This document shows positions 1 to 9,655 of a stretch of DNA of 64,000 nucleotides, one piece after another (the stretch's first letter is position 1; the number at the start of each line of letters is the position of its first letter). The notes beneath the pieces were generated by a model that saw only the letters and a list, made by a program, of their open reading frames with translations, had not been told where the DNA came from and ran no database searches. The stretch comes from Odobenus rosmarus divergens (Eukaryota; Chordata; Mammalia; Carnivora; Odobenidae). The translations under genes were made by a program, and so were the position numbers. The stretch lies in NCBI RefSeq assembly GCF_000321225.1, contig NW_004451506.1, positions 651,082 through 715,081 of the forward strand, written 5' to 3'.

Positions 1-110
1 GACAGCTTTGTAATAGAGCTGGAAGTCTGGAATTGTGATGCCACCAGCTTTGCTTTTCTTTTTCAACATTCCTCTGGCTATTCGGGGTCTCTTCTGTTTC
101 CATTCATCCA
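1..110 (-). mobile_element. L1 fragment (ORF2 C-terminal half)
   Basis: The minus strand translates without interruption into the conserved segment of L1 ORF2p downstream of the reverse transcriptase ([17 protein letters not shown] near the window edge). It is cut by the window start and ends abruptly near 110. The element is dead and truncated; the intact frame over 35 codons suggests a fairly young carnivore L1. Confidence 0.85.
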
Positions 111-1224
111 ATTTTTTCAAAACCCATTATTTCTTTGCCATGCATGTTACACACCTTCCCTTTCCTCCCTGTATTACTGACCCATTTCCAGGCCCACCTT
201 CCGTGCTCTGGCATCATCAGCCATGCGACATTATTTTCTTCTGCTCTTCCCCAAGACATCATCTGGCTTTCCTAAAAATCTGTTTCGCCCCAAACCCCAA
301 GTCTTGGCTTCCACCAGGCTTCACATTTACCTGCAGCACTGTTCATCGTTAGCTCACAGACTATAGTATTCAATCCTGCCTGTGAAAACAGCTCCACAAA
401 TTTAGGGTCTCCATACTAAGCCACCCTACCCAGCCAACCCTCGCCCTTGTTAGCACTAGAAGCCCCATTGGCTTAATCAGAAGGAGGATAATTATTATTT
501 ATGTCCCTGGTCCCACCCTCTCTAGAACCTGGAACAGCCACGGGTACAATTCCTTATTCCACCTGAAATAAAGTTACCTTGGCTCATGTGTGGTAGAAAT
601 ACCGTATTAGATCACTTCAGTACTCGTATATTTTTTGCCAAGTCTGTTGGTATTTTATGTATGTTCTAATTTTGTTCCTATATCATCTGGGAGGATAGTG
701 GCCATGTCTAGTTCTCTCTGAACAGACTTACTTCAGCACTACTAAGTTTCTTCTTTAGGAAGAAGACTGAAATTGAAGAACAAAGCAAATGAATACCTTG
801 CATCTCAATTTAATTATAAAGGAAGATGACTAAAATAGAGTAACTCACGAAGATACCTTCCATGTGGTAAGGCACAAGATTTGGTCATTCAAATATAAGC
901 TTTTTTCCCTCAGAGTATAAAAATATCCACAGACATTTTACTAGGATGTTTCTGCTTATCTCTTTATAACTTTCTCTCTCTCTTCCTCTCTCTCTGTTTT
1001 TGTAGAACAGAAAACCCTGCCTGGCATATGGTTAACAGCCTTAATCATGGGGAGAAATGAATGAGCTGGATGCAGGATGTCTTTCTGGTGGTTTTGAAGG
1101 CCAAGCCCACATTCTAAGGGCTGGTACTTGTGGTTGCTGAGCCCACATGAAGTTCTTTAGCTCTAGTGTCTCAGAGAAGTCTATAGTCAAATTCAGTCCT
1201 GAAGATAGATGACTCCTATGTAAT
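111..1224. other. Unassigned intronic sequence
   Basis: No repeat family or exon was recognised. A short CT-rich tract lies at about 968-1003. Short open frames here show no codon-like composition or known motif. Confidence 0.5.
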
Positions 1225-1400
1225 CTTAGACGAGTGTTTCTCAACCTCTTTTGGAGGTGCGGGGGGGCATCACAGACTCTTTTGAGGATCTAAAAAAAGG
1301 TATAGATGCTCTCACCAGAAGAACTGATGAATGTAGATAGAGCCCAAATGTTGTATATAATTTTAGGGATCTACAGTCCATCTGGGTCCATGACAAGTTA
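1225..1400 (+). mobile_element. hAT-type nonautonomous DNA transposon fragment (MER-like)
   Basis: It starts GAGTGTTTCTCAACCTCTTTT and contains 'ACTCTTTTGAGGATCT' and a 'GGGATCTACAGTCCATCTGGGTCCATGACAAG' type end (quoted in pieces), typical of old hAT-Charlie MER elements. The subfamily is not assigned. A related fragment may lie at 52335-52470. Confidence 0.5.
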
Positions 1401-1446
1401 ATAGGATAAGAGCACTACATATGCCCTATGTAACTGGCCTGCGGTT

Positions 1447-1566
1447 CAAGGAGGGAGGGAGGGGGAGAAGAGAGAGTTAGCAGGGAAAGAACAAGGAAGG
1501 ACAAAGAAGAAGGAAGACATGGCAGATAGAAGAAGAGAGGGTAAAGGGGAGAAAGAGGGAGAAAAA
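1447..1566. repeat. GA-rich low-complexity tract
   Basis: About 120 bases are almost entirely purine on the + strand (GGAGGGAGGGAGGGGGAGAAG and degenerate continuation). Confidence 0.85.
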
Positions 1567-2590
1567 TCCTAATAAACTAGGACAGGGTCTACTCAAACTG
1601 TATATTACTTTCTTCTAGCTTAGAGGCAACTATGGAAGAATTCCACTTAATCTAAGGAAAATTGGACAAGGAGGTATGAATCACTAGTTTTCCCAGGTAT
1701 AATAAAATAACTGACTCACTATCCGTCCCTAGAAACAAGGACTCCTAGTTCTGCTTAAGCTGTTTCCCAATGCAAGAGAAAAAGAATATTAAATTTAATG
1801 TGAACAGCAACTTTTAAAGGCTGCCTCCTGACGCACTTCCTAAAGAGCTATCCCCCTTCTCCAACAGGGAGGGGATCTGCTTGACAGAGCACGTGGCACA
1901 AGAGGGATCCTTGGGATTGGTCCTCCCTCAAGGCAGATCCAAATTGGGGTTCAAATGAATACAATAATTCTGTTCCCAAACATCTGCCCCTTCACCCAAA
2001 ACTCAGAAAAACACTGGAAGCTAAGACCTGGACAAAGCTTTCCCAGGAAAGCTCCCCATCTATTCATGTACACTGTCTAACTTTGATTTTCGCACAGTCC
2101 AAATGATTACTCTCCTTGTTCATTATTCCCTACTGATACAAGTGCTTTTGCTGGCTGAGAAAGGTGTCTTTAACTCAGAGAAATACCAATATTTGAACAT
2201 CAACTGTGGATCGGAAACCCTTTGCAAAATATATTTGACCCACTATTAACTGTTCTCAGCAAGTTACTGGCACAGGCCTATTGCAGCATGGGATCTATAA
2301 ATAGAACAAGGCATGAGGTGAGGGCACTAAAAGGTGTGCACTTTGGCCTAATGATAAGAAAGCCTTCCTGGAAAAGACCCACTGATTCTTTTTCCCCAAT
2401 ACCATTGGCATAGGTGGCACTCATGAGTTCCCCTACGTTACATTCCAATCGATTACAATTAAAATATGAAGAAATCATTTCATCATGGGAGAGGACGAGA
2501 CCCTGCTTTCAGAAACCCGCTTATTTGCAGTCATTTCACTAGAGATCTTGCTTTAGAAGAATCAATGTCCTTGCCCTCAGGCCTCCCTCT
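1567..2590. other. Unassigned intronic sequence
   Basis: Non-repetitive by eye. No splice-flanked coding segment or recognised repeat. Confidence 0.45.
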
Positions 2591-2910
2591 GTTGGGAGTG
2601 GCCACGGCCACTGTTCCAACTCTACTCAGTGCTTCAAGGCCCCAGGAAGCTCTGCCTCATTCATGCAACCTTTCCTATGATCTTCCTTGGGCATGTTCCC
2701 TCTGCTCTGAACTTCTACAGTTTCATCTCCCCTTGGGACATTGCTTATATTCCGTCTGGTAAAGTACGGGGGTACGTGGCACTTTCACTAGACTCTGAGT
2801 TACTTAGAGGTAGGATCTAAGTTTCACTATTGTGTCCTTTAAGTAGGTAGGATGGCGCCTGACACACAGCAGGTGTTCAACAAACATGTGGAATTGAAGG
2901 GGAAGGTCAA
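2591..2910 (+). mobile_element. L2 LINE 3' fragment (degenerate)
   Basis: It ends with the L2-type sequence 'CTGACACACAGCAGGTGTTCAACAAA', preceded by 'ATTGTGTCC' and 'TAGACTCTGAG', which correspond to the conserved L2 3' tail (…agcacctggcacatagtaggtgctcaa). The upstream part is weak. Confidence 0.6.
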
Positions 2911-3049
2911 TCTGCCTAGATCATTGAGGCCTTCTCTAGTCTGCATATTCTAGAACAGCAAGTCTGCAGAATGGCTGCCGACTCCACAGATGCTAATGTC
3001 TCACTGTAAGTGTGGCTCTGTGGTTAGGACTCCAGCCACACCACCTCTG

Positions 3050-3201
3050 CCCTCTGCTCTTGTTGTCTCCTCTGCCTAGAAGCCTCTTCCTGAGACATCT
3101 AGTTCTTTAGCTCATCTCCTGCTGATCTTTACTCAGACACTACCTTCCAAGAAGGGCCTTGGCTCTGTCTATCCCATTTAAGATTTCAATTCCTCCTCCC
3201 C
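3050..3201 (+). mobile_element. L2 LINE, left piece of a nested element
   Basis: The motifs 'CTTGTTGTCTCCTCTGCCTAGAAG', 'CTGATCTTTACTCAGACACTACCTTCC' and 'AGAAGGGCCTTGGCTCTGTC' (in pieces) match the L2 3' region in order. The element continues after the LTR at 3551-3655 and after the CanSINE at 3856-4015. Confidence 0.75.
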
Positions 3202-3550
3202 TGTTTTGGTGTGAATGTTTGTGCTCCCCGCAAATTCTTACGTTGAAATCCTAATGCCCCATGTGATGTATCAGGTGGAGGGTCTTTGGAAGGTGCTTAA
3301 GTCATGAGGATGGAGCCCACACAAATGGAAACTGTGCCCTTATTAAAGAGACCCCAGTGAGCTCCCTCACCCCTTCCACCAAGTAAGGATAGCACAGGAA
3401 GTCTGCGACCGGAGAAGGCTCTCACCCAACTCTGCTGGCACCCTAATCTGCGACTTCCAGGCTCTAGAACTGTAAGGAAGAAATTCCTGTTGTTTATAAG
3501 CTACCTAGTCTTCGGGATTTTTGTTAAAGCAGACTCAATAGACTAAGACA
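3202..3550 (+). mobile_element. ERVL-MaLR solo LTR (MLT1/MST type)
   Basis: It begins TGTTTTGGTGTGAATGTTTG, has AAATCCTAATGCCCCATGTG and GGTCTTTGGAAGGTG, and ends with the AGACTCAATAGACTAAGACA terminus typical of MaLR LTRs. It is about 350 bp with no internal retroviral genes. It splits an L2 element. Confidence 0.8.
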
Positions 3551-3655
3551 CCAGCCCACCTCCCCCAGCAACTTCCTACCCTTTTTTCTGATTTATTTTT
3601 CTGTATATCGCTCATCACCATCTAATAAACCATATATTTTACTTCTTTCCTTCTC
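3551..3655 (+). mobile_element. L2 LINE, middle piece
   Basis: 'TTATTTTTCTGTATATCGC', 'TCATCACCATCTAATAAACC' and 'ATATATTTTACTTCTTT' follow directly the L2 3' consensus order interrupted at 3201. Confidence 0.75.
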
Positions 3656-3853
3656 TTTTTTTTTAAAGATTTTTATTTATTTATTGAGAGAGAGAGAGAA
3701 TGGTAGAGAGCATGAGAGAGAGGAAGGTCAGAGGGAGAAGCAGACTCCCTGCAGAGCAGGGAGCCCAGTGCAGGACTCGATCCAGGGACTCCAGGATCAT
3801 GACCTGAGCCGAAGGCAGTCGCTTAACCAACTGAGCCACCCAGGCGCTCTCCC
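3656..3853 (-). mobile_element. CanSINE in L2
   Basis: Minus-oriented: poly-T, AAAGATTTTTATTTATTTATTG, a GAGA run, ATCATGACCTGAGCCGAAGG and the head GAGCCACCCAGGCGC. It is flanked by near-identical 15-bp repeats ACTTCTTTCCTTYTC at 3641-3655 and 3855-3869, the target-site duplication. Confidence 0.93.
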
Positions 3854-3855
3854 AA

Positions 3856-4015
3856 CTTCTTTCCTTTTCTTATTTTCTACTCCACCCCTATCTCCTAGAA
3901 TGTAAACTCCACAGGGGCAGAGATCTTTGTTCATTGTGTTAGCTCTTTTACCCTCAATGCTTAGGACAGTCCCTGGCAGGTGCAGTACAAAGTAGTTACT
4001 CAATAGATCACTATG
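3856..4015 (+). mobile_element. L2 LINE, right (3' terminal) piece
   Basis: 'CTCCTAGAATGTAAACTCCA', 'GGGGCAGAGATCTTTG' and 'TACTCAATAGATC' are the conserved L2 3' end. Confidence 0.8.
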
Positions 4016-4254
4016 AAGTGAATTTTAAGAGTGAATCATAAAGCATTTATAAAATATCTGCTTCTCCATGGCACTCTGTTTGCTTCTACACAAGACAGCT
4101 GCTATAAGCCAAGAAATACCACCTGATCAAATGCTCACAGCCCAGTGTATCTGCATCATTAGAGAGCTAGCAATGCATGGAAGAACAGAATAGGTGTCTT
4201 CCCTGACACCATCACCAGAGATGAGGAACGTGCTTCAGTCTTCCATACCTTCTC

Positions 4255-4810
4255 CCTTAACAACTTACTGCACAATTAATTCAACGAAATAACTGTTCAT
4301 CAGATACCTTCAAAGTGCCAAGCAAGTACGAGGAACCCATAATCACACTTGCTCACAGCCAGCTCAAAATAGAGAACAGAAAAATAAATAATAGCTGAAA
4401 TATAAGACAAGTGTAATAGTCTTCACAAAAATGGCAAAAATGAAACAAATAAACATACAAACAATAACAGCACTATGAAAACATTAAGGCTGACAACTTC
4501 CAGATGGAAGGGTCGTCTGACTCTGATGACACTGAGTTGAGTCTTGAGGGATCGGTGGGAATTCAACTAGTGGGGCTGACAAGAGGGTGAGAGAAGGTAA
4601 TGGAAACTCAGAGTAGAGAAAGCAGTGTAAAGCATGGAGTGGGGAATTCAATGCCAGAGCCATGCAGACAGGGAGCAATGGGACAAGGTAGGGAAGGGAG
4701 GTAGGAGCAGCCCACAAAGGGCCTCAAAAGCCATGCCGTGAGGTCAGCTTCATTCTATAGAACAATGGAGAACTGTTTGAGATTTTGCAATAAGGAATGA
4801 CTATGAACAA
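4255..4810 (-). mobile_element. L2 LINE remnant
   Basis: Read on the + strand it carries 'AATTCAACGAAATAACTGTTC', 'GGGCCTCAAAAGCCATGCCG' and 'TTCATTCTATAGAACAATGG', which correspond to the reverse complement of the L2 3' region in the expected order. Highly diverged. Confidence 0.7.
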
Positions 4811-5184
4811 AAGTGAATATTCTTCTTGAATCTTTTTATATCTTCATCCCATATAACTCCTTGGAGTCCTGACTTTTTGAGTATCCTAACTACTATCCAG
4901 AGAAATATTTCCATTCATTAGTCCTAAGAAACCAGCTCCATCAGATTTGTAGTTTGTCCCTGCCCTCTTAAAGATTATAATCTAAAGCAAATTCACTGAA
5001 TCTAACAGACATATGAAGACTAAACTAACAAAAAGAAAATAATCCCACAGTAAGTTTGACGGGAAGGAACCCATTATCATATTTCATTGGAGCACACAGC
5101 CTGGGAAATTGAGAAATCCTCCACAAAAACTTCCTGACCACCTAAGGTCCTGCCATCCTCTTATAGTTCCTGGTTTGGAATAAT

Positions 5185-5430
5185 AGTGATTGCAACAGCA
5201 GCTAAGAACAATATCCTTACTATGAGTCAGGTCCTGGGCTAGGCGCTGGCATAGATTCTCATGTTTAATCTTCACAACAGGACATGAAGTCGATGCTGTT
5301 TTTATCCTACTTTTACACATGAGGAACCTGAGGTTTGATGATATTAAGTAGTTTGCCCCTAACTAGTCACTGACATAGATCTTAAACTGAGGTCTGACTG
5401 CAGAGCACATCACCTTCACCACCACCCTTA
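5185..5430 (-). mobile_element. MIR SINE
   Basis: 'TACTATGAGTCAGGTCCTGG', 'TTTAATCTTCACAACAGGA', 'CACATGAGGAACCTGAGG' and 'ACTGAGGTCTGACTGCAGAG' follow the reverse complement of the MIR core in order. Confidence 0.85.
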
Positions 5431-6202
5431 GCATATTTCAACATTGTTACTGTCGATTGTGTACATTTCTCATGTTCCCCACATGATAAGTTCTAGAAGA
5501 GGAACGTGCATATTTTTTTCTTTGTATTTCCTTCAATGTCTCGCCTGTGAACTCAAGAACCACACGGTGAATGAATGGCTATACTTTAAGGCACTGATAA
5601 TATGTGATAAAGGAGCTCAGACATGGAAGACAGCCACTCTACAGACAAATGGCCAAACAGCTTAATACTCTAAAGCCAAGAAAACTAGGTCTTCAACAAA
5701 TACCATACTGACAGCATTGATGATGGGCAAGAAAGGGTCACCAAGAATACTAGGAATGCTCACCAAGATCTCATATACATGTGGTCAAGGGAACATAGTG
5801 AATATGGGTTAAGAGGATGCCCAAGAAGCTTCTGTGGAGAAGAGTGGTCAGAAAAATTCTTCCTCAGAAAAAAATGACATGACCTCTTAAAACAACGGAC
5901 TTCCTGGAATTATCAACCAGATAGGCCAACCTGATTTGCAAAAGGATGCTCTGCTGCCCAATCCACAGGGTCAAAGAAAGCAACGACTACCATTCAGAGA
6001 TAGCAAGTTCCCAGAGGACCCAGCCAGGGGTAAAGAAATGCACCCCACACCCCTCTGTATTTCCCCACAGCCCAAGCCCTAGGCTTTACATGGAGCAGGT
6101 ATGTGGCTAAAGTGGGTGCCGACAAGAATGTAACAAACACTGCACACCCCGAGGAGCTCAGAGGCAAAGGTGCCGTGGTCCCAGGTGCTGTCCCTGCTCT
6201 GG
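5431..6202. other. Unassigned intron immediately downstream of exon 2
   Basis: No repeat recognised. The last 210 bases before the donor are free of stops in the exon 2 frame on the minus strand, which by itself is not evidence of coding. Confidence 0.5.
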
Positions 6203-6208
6203 GTTTAC
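6203..6208 (-). promoter_or_regulatory. CREB3L2: Splice donor of CREB3L2 intron 2
   Basis: The minus strand reads GACG|GTAAAC. GT is followed by AAAC rather than the consensus AAGT, so positions +5 and +6 are weak. The exon-terminal G supplies the first base of the next codon (phase 1), in agreement with the human protein, where the next residue is an Asp. If the intron were retained the frame would stay open for about 71 more codons, to a stop near 5994. Confidence 0.88.
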
Positions 6209-6425
6209 CGTCATGGACGCTGTCACCGGTGGTAACGTGGGTGAATGGTGACTGGGCCCGAGGCTCCTCACACAGGGAGTAGCTGTGCTCGGCCTGGATG
6301 AGAGGCGCCGGGGATGTTGGGGATGGCTCCACCTCCATCGACACGCTCTTCTCTGAGAGGAAAGGGTCATTCAGGAGCTGACCCAACACGTTCTGGGAAA
6401 ACTCATCCAGGAGTTCTGAGAAGTG
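6209..6425 (-). CDS. CREB3L2: CREB3L2 (BBF2H7) coding exon 2
   Basis: The minus strand encodes 72 codons plus one base. It starts HFSELLDEFSQNVLGQ and runs through a serine/proline-rich stretch (SMEVEPSPTSPAPL), IQAEHSYSLCEEPRAQ and SPFTHVTTGDSVHD. From memory of the human protein this matches CREB3L2 residues from about 35 to 106 almost residue for residue until the last ten. IQAEHSYSL is shared with the paralogue CREB3L1, but HFSELLDEFSQ and CEEPRAQ fit CREB3L2 only. CREB3L2 is a type II ER-membrane bZIP factor. On ER stress it is cleaved in the Golgi by S1P/S2P, and the released N-terminal part activates secretory-pathway genes such as SEC23A in chondrocytes. This exon lies in the acidic N-terminal activation region; the bZIP, transmembrane and luminal parts are in later exons outside the window. 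The ends are set by AG at 6426-6427 and GT at 6207-6208. The length is 217 bp with phase 0 entry and phase 1 exit. The frame is intact, with no stops. Confidence 0.96.
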
Positions 6426-6450
6426 CTACGAGAAACAAAGGAGGAAGAAC
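6426..6450 (-). promoter_or_regulatory. CREB3L2: Splice acceptor of CREB3L2 intron 1
   Basis: Read on the minus strand, a pyrimidine-rich tract (TTCTTCCTCCTTTGTTTCTC) is followed by GTAG and then the exon codon CAC. The TAG directly before CAC is an in-frame stop, so translation cannot extend upstream of this acceptor. Candidate branch-point adenines lie in the TTAAG and GTAACTC runs about 25-50 bases upstream; neither can be chosen by eye. Confidence 0.9.
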
Positions 6451-6535
6451 TCTTAACCATGATCAGAGAGTTACACAACATCCTAAGGCAAATACATCAT
6501 CTTACTGCTTCAGACGAAGTCACTTACATACAATG

Positions 6536-6955
6536 TCCAGTTATCTATTGCTGTGTAGGAAACTACCCCAAAGTTTAGCAGCCTCAAATAACTACAATTT
6601 ATTATTCCACACTCTTCTGTGGACTGGCTGGGCACACAAGCTCATTTCATGCGAGCTCACTGAGCTGGGAGGTTGGCTGGGAGCTATGCGGGGCCGGACC
6701 AGCCGAATGCCTGACTATGTCAGGCTGAGATTCCTCACATGATGGCAGAAAGGCTCTAACAGGGAGAAAAACAAAGCTAAATGGCCCCAAAAGTCACACA
6801 TCAACACTTTTTTGGTCAAGGCAAGTGACAAGGCTAGCCCAGACGCCTGGGGTGGAAAAACAGACTCCACCTCCTGATGAGAGAAATGGCGAAATCACAA
6901 CGCAGACAAGTGTGGGCGGAGGATAGCACAACTCACCAGAGGCCATCCCTGTAAC
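6536..6955 (-). mobile_element. ERVL-MaLR (MLT1-type) LTR
   Basis: It begins on the + strand with CCAGTTATCTATTGCTGTGT, the reverse complement of the MLT1 3' terminus. 'TTTAGCAGCCTCAAATAACT', 'GTCACACATCAACACTT', 'GGCAAGTGACAAGGCTAGCCC' (in part) and 'GACTCCACCTCCTGATGAG' follow. It lies about 110 bases upstream of the exon 2 acceptor. Confidence 0.75.
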
Positions 6956-7318
6956 TATCTACCATATTTTTCATTGGGAATATTTTTAAATACCCTATCC
7001 TGTACTTCTATGGCATGAGGGTACTGTTTATAGCAAGGTGCCAAGTTCAAAGGCATCAGAGGCAGCTTCTCTCTGCTCTCCCACCACCTGGACTCTGTTC
7101 CTCTCCAGGTTTTCCTTAATCTCTTCTCATCCTCCATCTCCAATACCACTGACTCCTTAGCCCACACCATGCAGTGAAGATGATGCAGGAATGGTCTATA
7201 CACATATTCACAGGGACTCCTGTATCCCTTGTTTCACGGTCCCACACTAACAGAGGTACAGCCTAATCACTCTCCCTCACTGATAGGGGGATAGTCATGT
7301 TACAAGGATGCGTAAAAC
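6956..7318. other. Unassigned intron
   Basis: No repeat or conserved-looking element recognised by eye. Confidence 0.4.
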
Positions 7319-7540
7319 CAGGTTTTTCAATCTTGGCACTACTGACATTTTGGACTGGCTAATTCTTTGTTACGGGGGGGGGGTAGGGTTTTTCTGTGCA
7401 TTAGGATGTTTAGCACCTACCCAATGCTAGTAGCACTCCCCTAAGTTTGGAAACCAGAAATGTCTCTAGACATTGCCAAATGTCCCCTCGGTTGGGGGCA
7501 GGGAGGAGGGAATCATCCTTAGTTTAGAACTACCACTACA
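7319..7540 (-). mobile_element. MER20 hAT-Charlie DNA transposon
   Basis: 'AGGTTTTTCAATCTTGGCAC', 'TACTGACATTTTGGACTGGC', 'TAATTCTTTGTTACGGGG', 'AGGATGTTTAGCACCTACCC' and 'GTCTCTAGACATTGCCAAAT' follow the reverse complement of MER20 from end to end. A ten-base G run lies inside. MER20 copies can act as regulatory elements in placental tissue; nothing here shows such a role. Confidence 0.9.
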
Positions 7541-8214
7541 GACTGCATTAAAAAATAATAACAACAAAATTAAATTAAATTTGAAAGTCCATTTTGGCAC
7601 GAGCCGCTAGAGCCAGTTCGTCCTTCTTAACCTTCCTGAGTCACAGACTAGTAGGTATCATCCTTATTGATTAAATTTTAGGGACATTTCTGGGATAGAA
7701 AGAAGTTACAAAAGCAGATACAGCAACAGGAGAACTGATTTCAAATGGTGATGCTTGGGGTAGGCAAAGAAAACTCTTGGGATCCACACGGATACTAAGT
7801 CCTTCCACTGAAATGTCAATGAAGGTGTTCCGAAAATAAATGCACGTTGGGGATGGGGAGGCAGGAGGTTAGAGCTCTAAGATTATGGTAGTTGTAGGAC
7901 AGAACTTCTCCTTTAATAAAGGAGAGAAGGAGACAACAGGGAAGAGGCCCTTGTAGGCTAGGTCCTCAAAGTAGAGTTAGATTGGTGGGTTTTGCCAACA
8001 TCGCCAACATGAGAAGTGGCTGCATCTCATCAGAACAGAACACAAGGAAGCCACAGGCCTTGGGCACAGCCTGATAGGCATCGGCCATCTACAAGAATAA
8101 GAGAGATGCTTGGGGGAGAGTTCTCGGCACACAACACATTTAGAACTGAAAAGCCCCTAGAAGCATCGAAGGCAAGAATTCCCAAAGGTCAACTGCCTGC
8201 ATCACAATCACCAG
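7541..8214. other. Unassigned intron
   Basis: AT-rich start (AAAAATAATAACAAC). No repeat or exon recognised. Confidence 0.4.
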
Positions 8215-8385
8215 GAGACTTTTGTTTTAGTCATTTTATAATGAAATATTTAAAACATTCAGAAAAATTATAGAAAACAATATCATGAATAATTATGTAT
8301 TTGTTCCTTTGGGGAAAATCTTGTTCTTCCATGTTTGCTGCTGCAATGTTTTTTTCTTTACTCTTCCTTTTTTAAGAAAAAACAT

Positions 8386-8597
8386 GGGGCGCCTGGGTGG
8401 CTTAGTCGGTTAAGTGTCTGCTTTCGGCTCAGGTCATGATCCTGGAGCCCCGGGATTGAGTCCCACATCGGGCTTCCTGCTCAGTGGGGAGTCTGCTTCT
8501 CCCTCTACCCCTCACCCCACTCTCGTGCTCTCTCTCTCTCTCTCACTCTCTCACTCTCTCTCAAATAAATAAATAAAATCTTTAAAAAAAAAAAAAA
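8386..8597 (+). mobile_element. Full-length CanSINE
   Basis: It starts GGGGCGCCTGGGTGGCTTAG, contains the B-box-like region 'GGTCATGATCCTGGAG', a (CT)n segment at 8520-8560 and the tail AAATAAATAAATAAAATCTT followed by poly-A. The flanks repeat about 12 bases (AAGAAAAAACATG at 8374-8385 versus AAGAAAACATG ending at 8610). Confidence 0.95.
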
Positions 8598-8904
8598 GAA
8601 AGAAAACATGAAGGGACTATTAAAGCTCCCCATCTCCCTTCCTCCCTCCCAAAGTTAACCAATACCCTGAACTTGGTTATCATCCCCATTCAGGTCTTTA
8701 CATTCTTACTACATATGCATATTTCCATTATATACATATGAACATTTTAAACTTTAAATAAATAGTACCATCCCTCACACATCCTTCTGCAAATTTATTC
8801 TCTCCAAAAACATTTTTTAGATTTATTCATGTTTATACATGCAGCTCTATTTCATTTATTTGAACTTCTGATTTGTATTCCACTGTATTTATCTATTTCT
8901 TCTT

Positions 8905-9079
8905 CTTCTTTTTAAAGATTTTATTTATTTATTTGGCAGAGGGAGAGACAGCACAAGCAGAGGGAGAAGCAGGTTCCCAGCTGAGCACAGAGCCCAATGT
9001 GGGACTCAATCCCAGGACACTGGGATCATGACCTGAGCAGAAGGCAGACACTTAACCGACTAAGCCACCCAGGCGTCCC
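8905..9079 (-). mobile_element. CanSINE
   Basis: Minus-oriented copy with AAAGATTTTATTTATTTATT at its left and GCCACCCAGGCG at its right. A perfect 17-bp target-site duplication TTTATCTATTTCTTCTT lies at 8888-8904 and 9080-9096. Confidence 0.95.
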
Positions 9080-9494
9080 TTTATCTATTTCTTCTTGAGA
9101 GATATTTAAATATCTTATTATTATATGTGATAGTATAATAAACATTCTTGAACATAATGGTAAATTTTTTTAAAAAATAGAAATCCTGTGACCCACCTTC
9201 AGAGGCTGTGAGTTGTTCAAAACCACTCCCACCACCTGTGCTTCTAATGTTCACTTCAGTTTTTCAACCACTGAAGGTTGACCCCAACCCCACTCACCTA
9301 CCCCACCCCTGCACACCCCACTTTACGATTAGTTCCCTAGAAGCTTACGATGTCCCTAGAGATCAAGATATGCCCAAGTCAGAGGAAGACTCATGGCTAT
9401 TGCAGCCACCATGTGTTAAACCTGAAATAGATATTGGGGGTATGAAATAATAAAGAAGACAATAGAAAAGCCATGCCTTTCCTGAGCTTGCCAC

Positions 9495-9655
9495 TTAGGC
9501 CAGTGCTTCTCATACTTTGATGTCCATGTGAATCACCTTAAGACACAGATGGTGACTCCCAAGTCCAGGTGGACCTGGGGGTCTGCATTTCAAACCAGCT
9601 CCGAGATAATGCTGCCCTTCCACAGACTACACTTCGCAGAGCAAGGGGCAGAATA
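9495..9655 (+). mobile_element. MER5A hAT-Charlie DNA transposon
   Basis: 'GCCAGTGCTTCTCATACTTT', 'CATGTGAATCACCTTAAG', 'GGGGGTCTGCATTTC' and 'CAGACTACACTTCG' are diverged but ordered MER5A landmarks. Confidence 0.7.

Larger units (their letters stand above)
1..6208 (-). other. CREB3L2: CREB3L2 intron 2 (5' part)
   Basis: Everything downstream of the exon 2 donor to the window edge. No sequence resembling exon 3 (WYLSTDFPS... in the human protein) is found on the minus strand, so intron 2 is longer than 6.2 kb here. It holds old L1, L2, MIR, a MaLR LTR and one CanSINE. Confidence 0.85.
8215..9165 (-). mobile_element. Ancient LINE (L1M/HAL1-like) remnant, split by two CanSINEs
   Basis: 'AACTTGGTTATCATCCCCATTC', 'CTTACTACATATGCATATTT', 'ATCCTTCTGCAAATTTATTC', 'AGATTTATTCATGTTTATAC' (in part) and 'TAATAAACATTCTTGAACA' form the familiar ordered signature of an old mammalian LINE region. 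The sequence resumes on the far side of both CanSINEs. A short homologous piece occurs at 47220-47395. Confidence 0.6.

Noticed and set aside
3656..3853. Reading frames rich in R/E/G within CanSINE copies
   Set aside because: They come from the GAGA-rich body of the SINE and recur in every minus-oriented copy.
6158..6370. Alternative minus-strand frame of 70 codons overlapping exon 2
   Set aside because: It is a shadow of the CREB3L2 exon in another register; the CREB3L2 frame matches the known protein.
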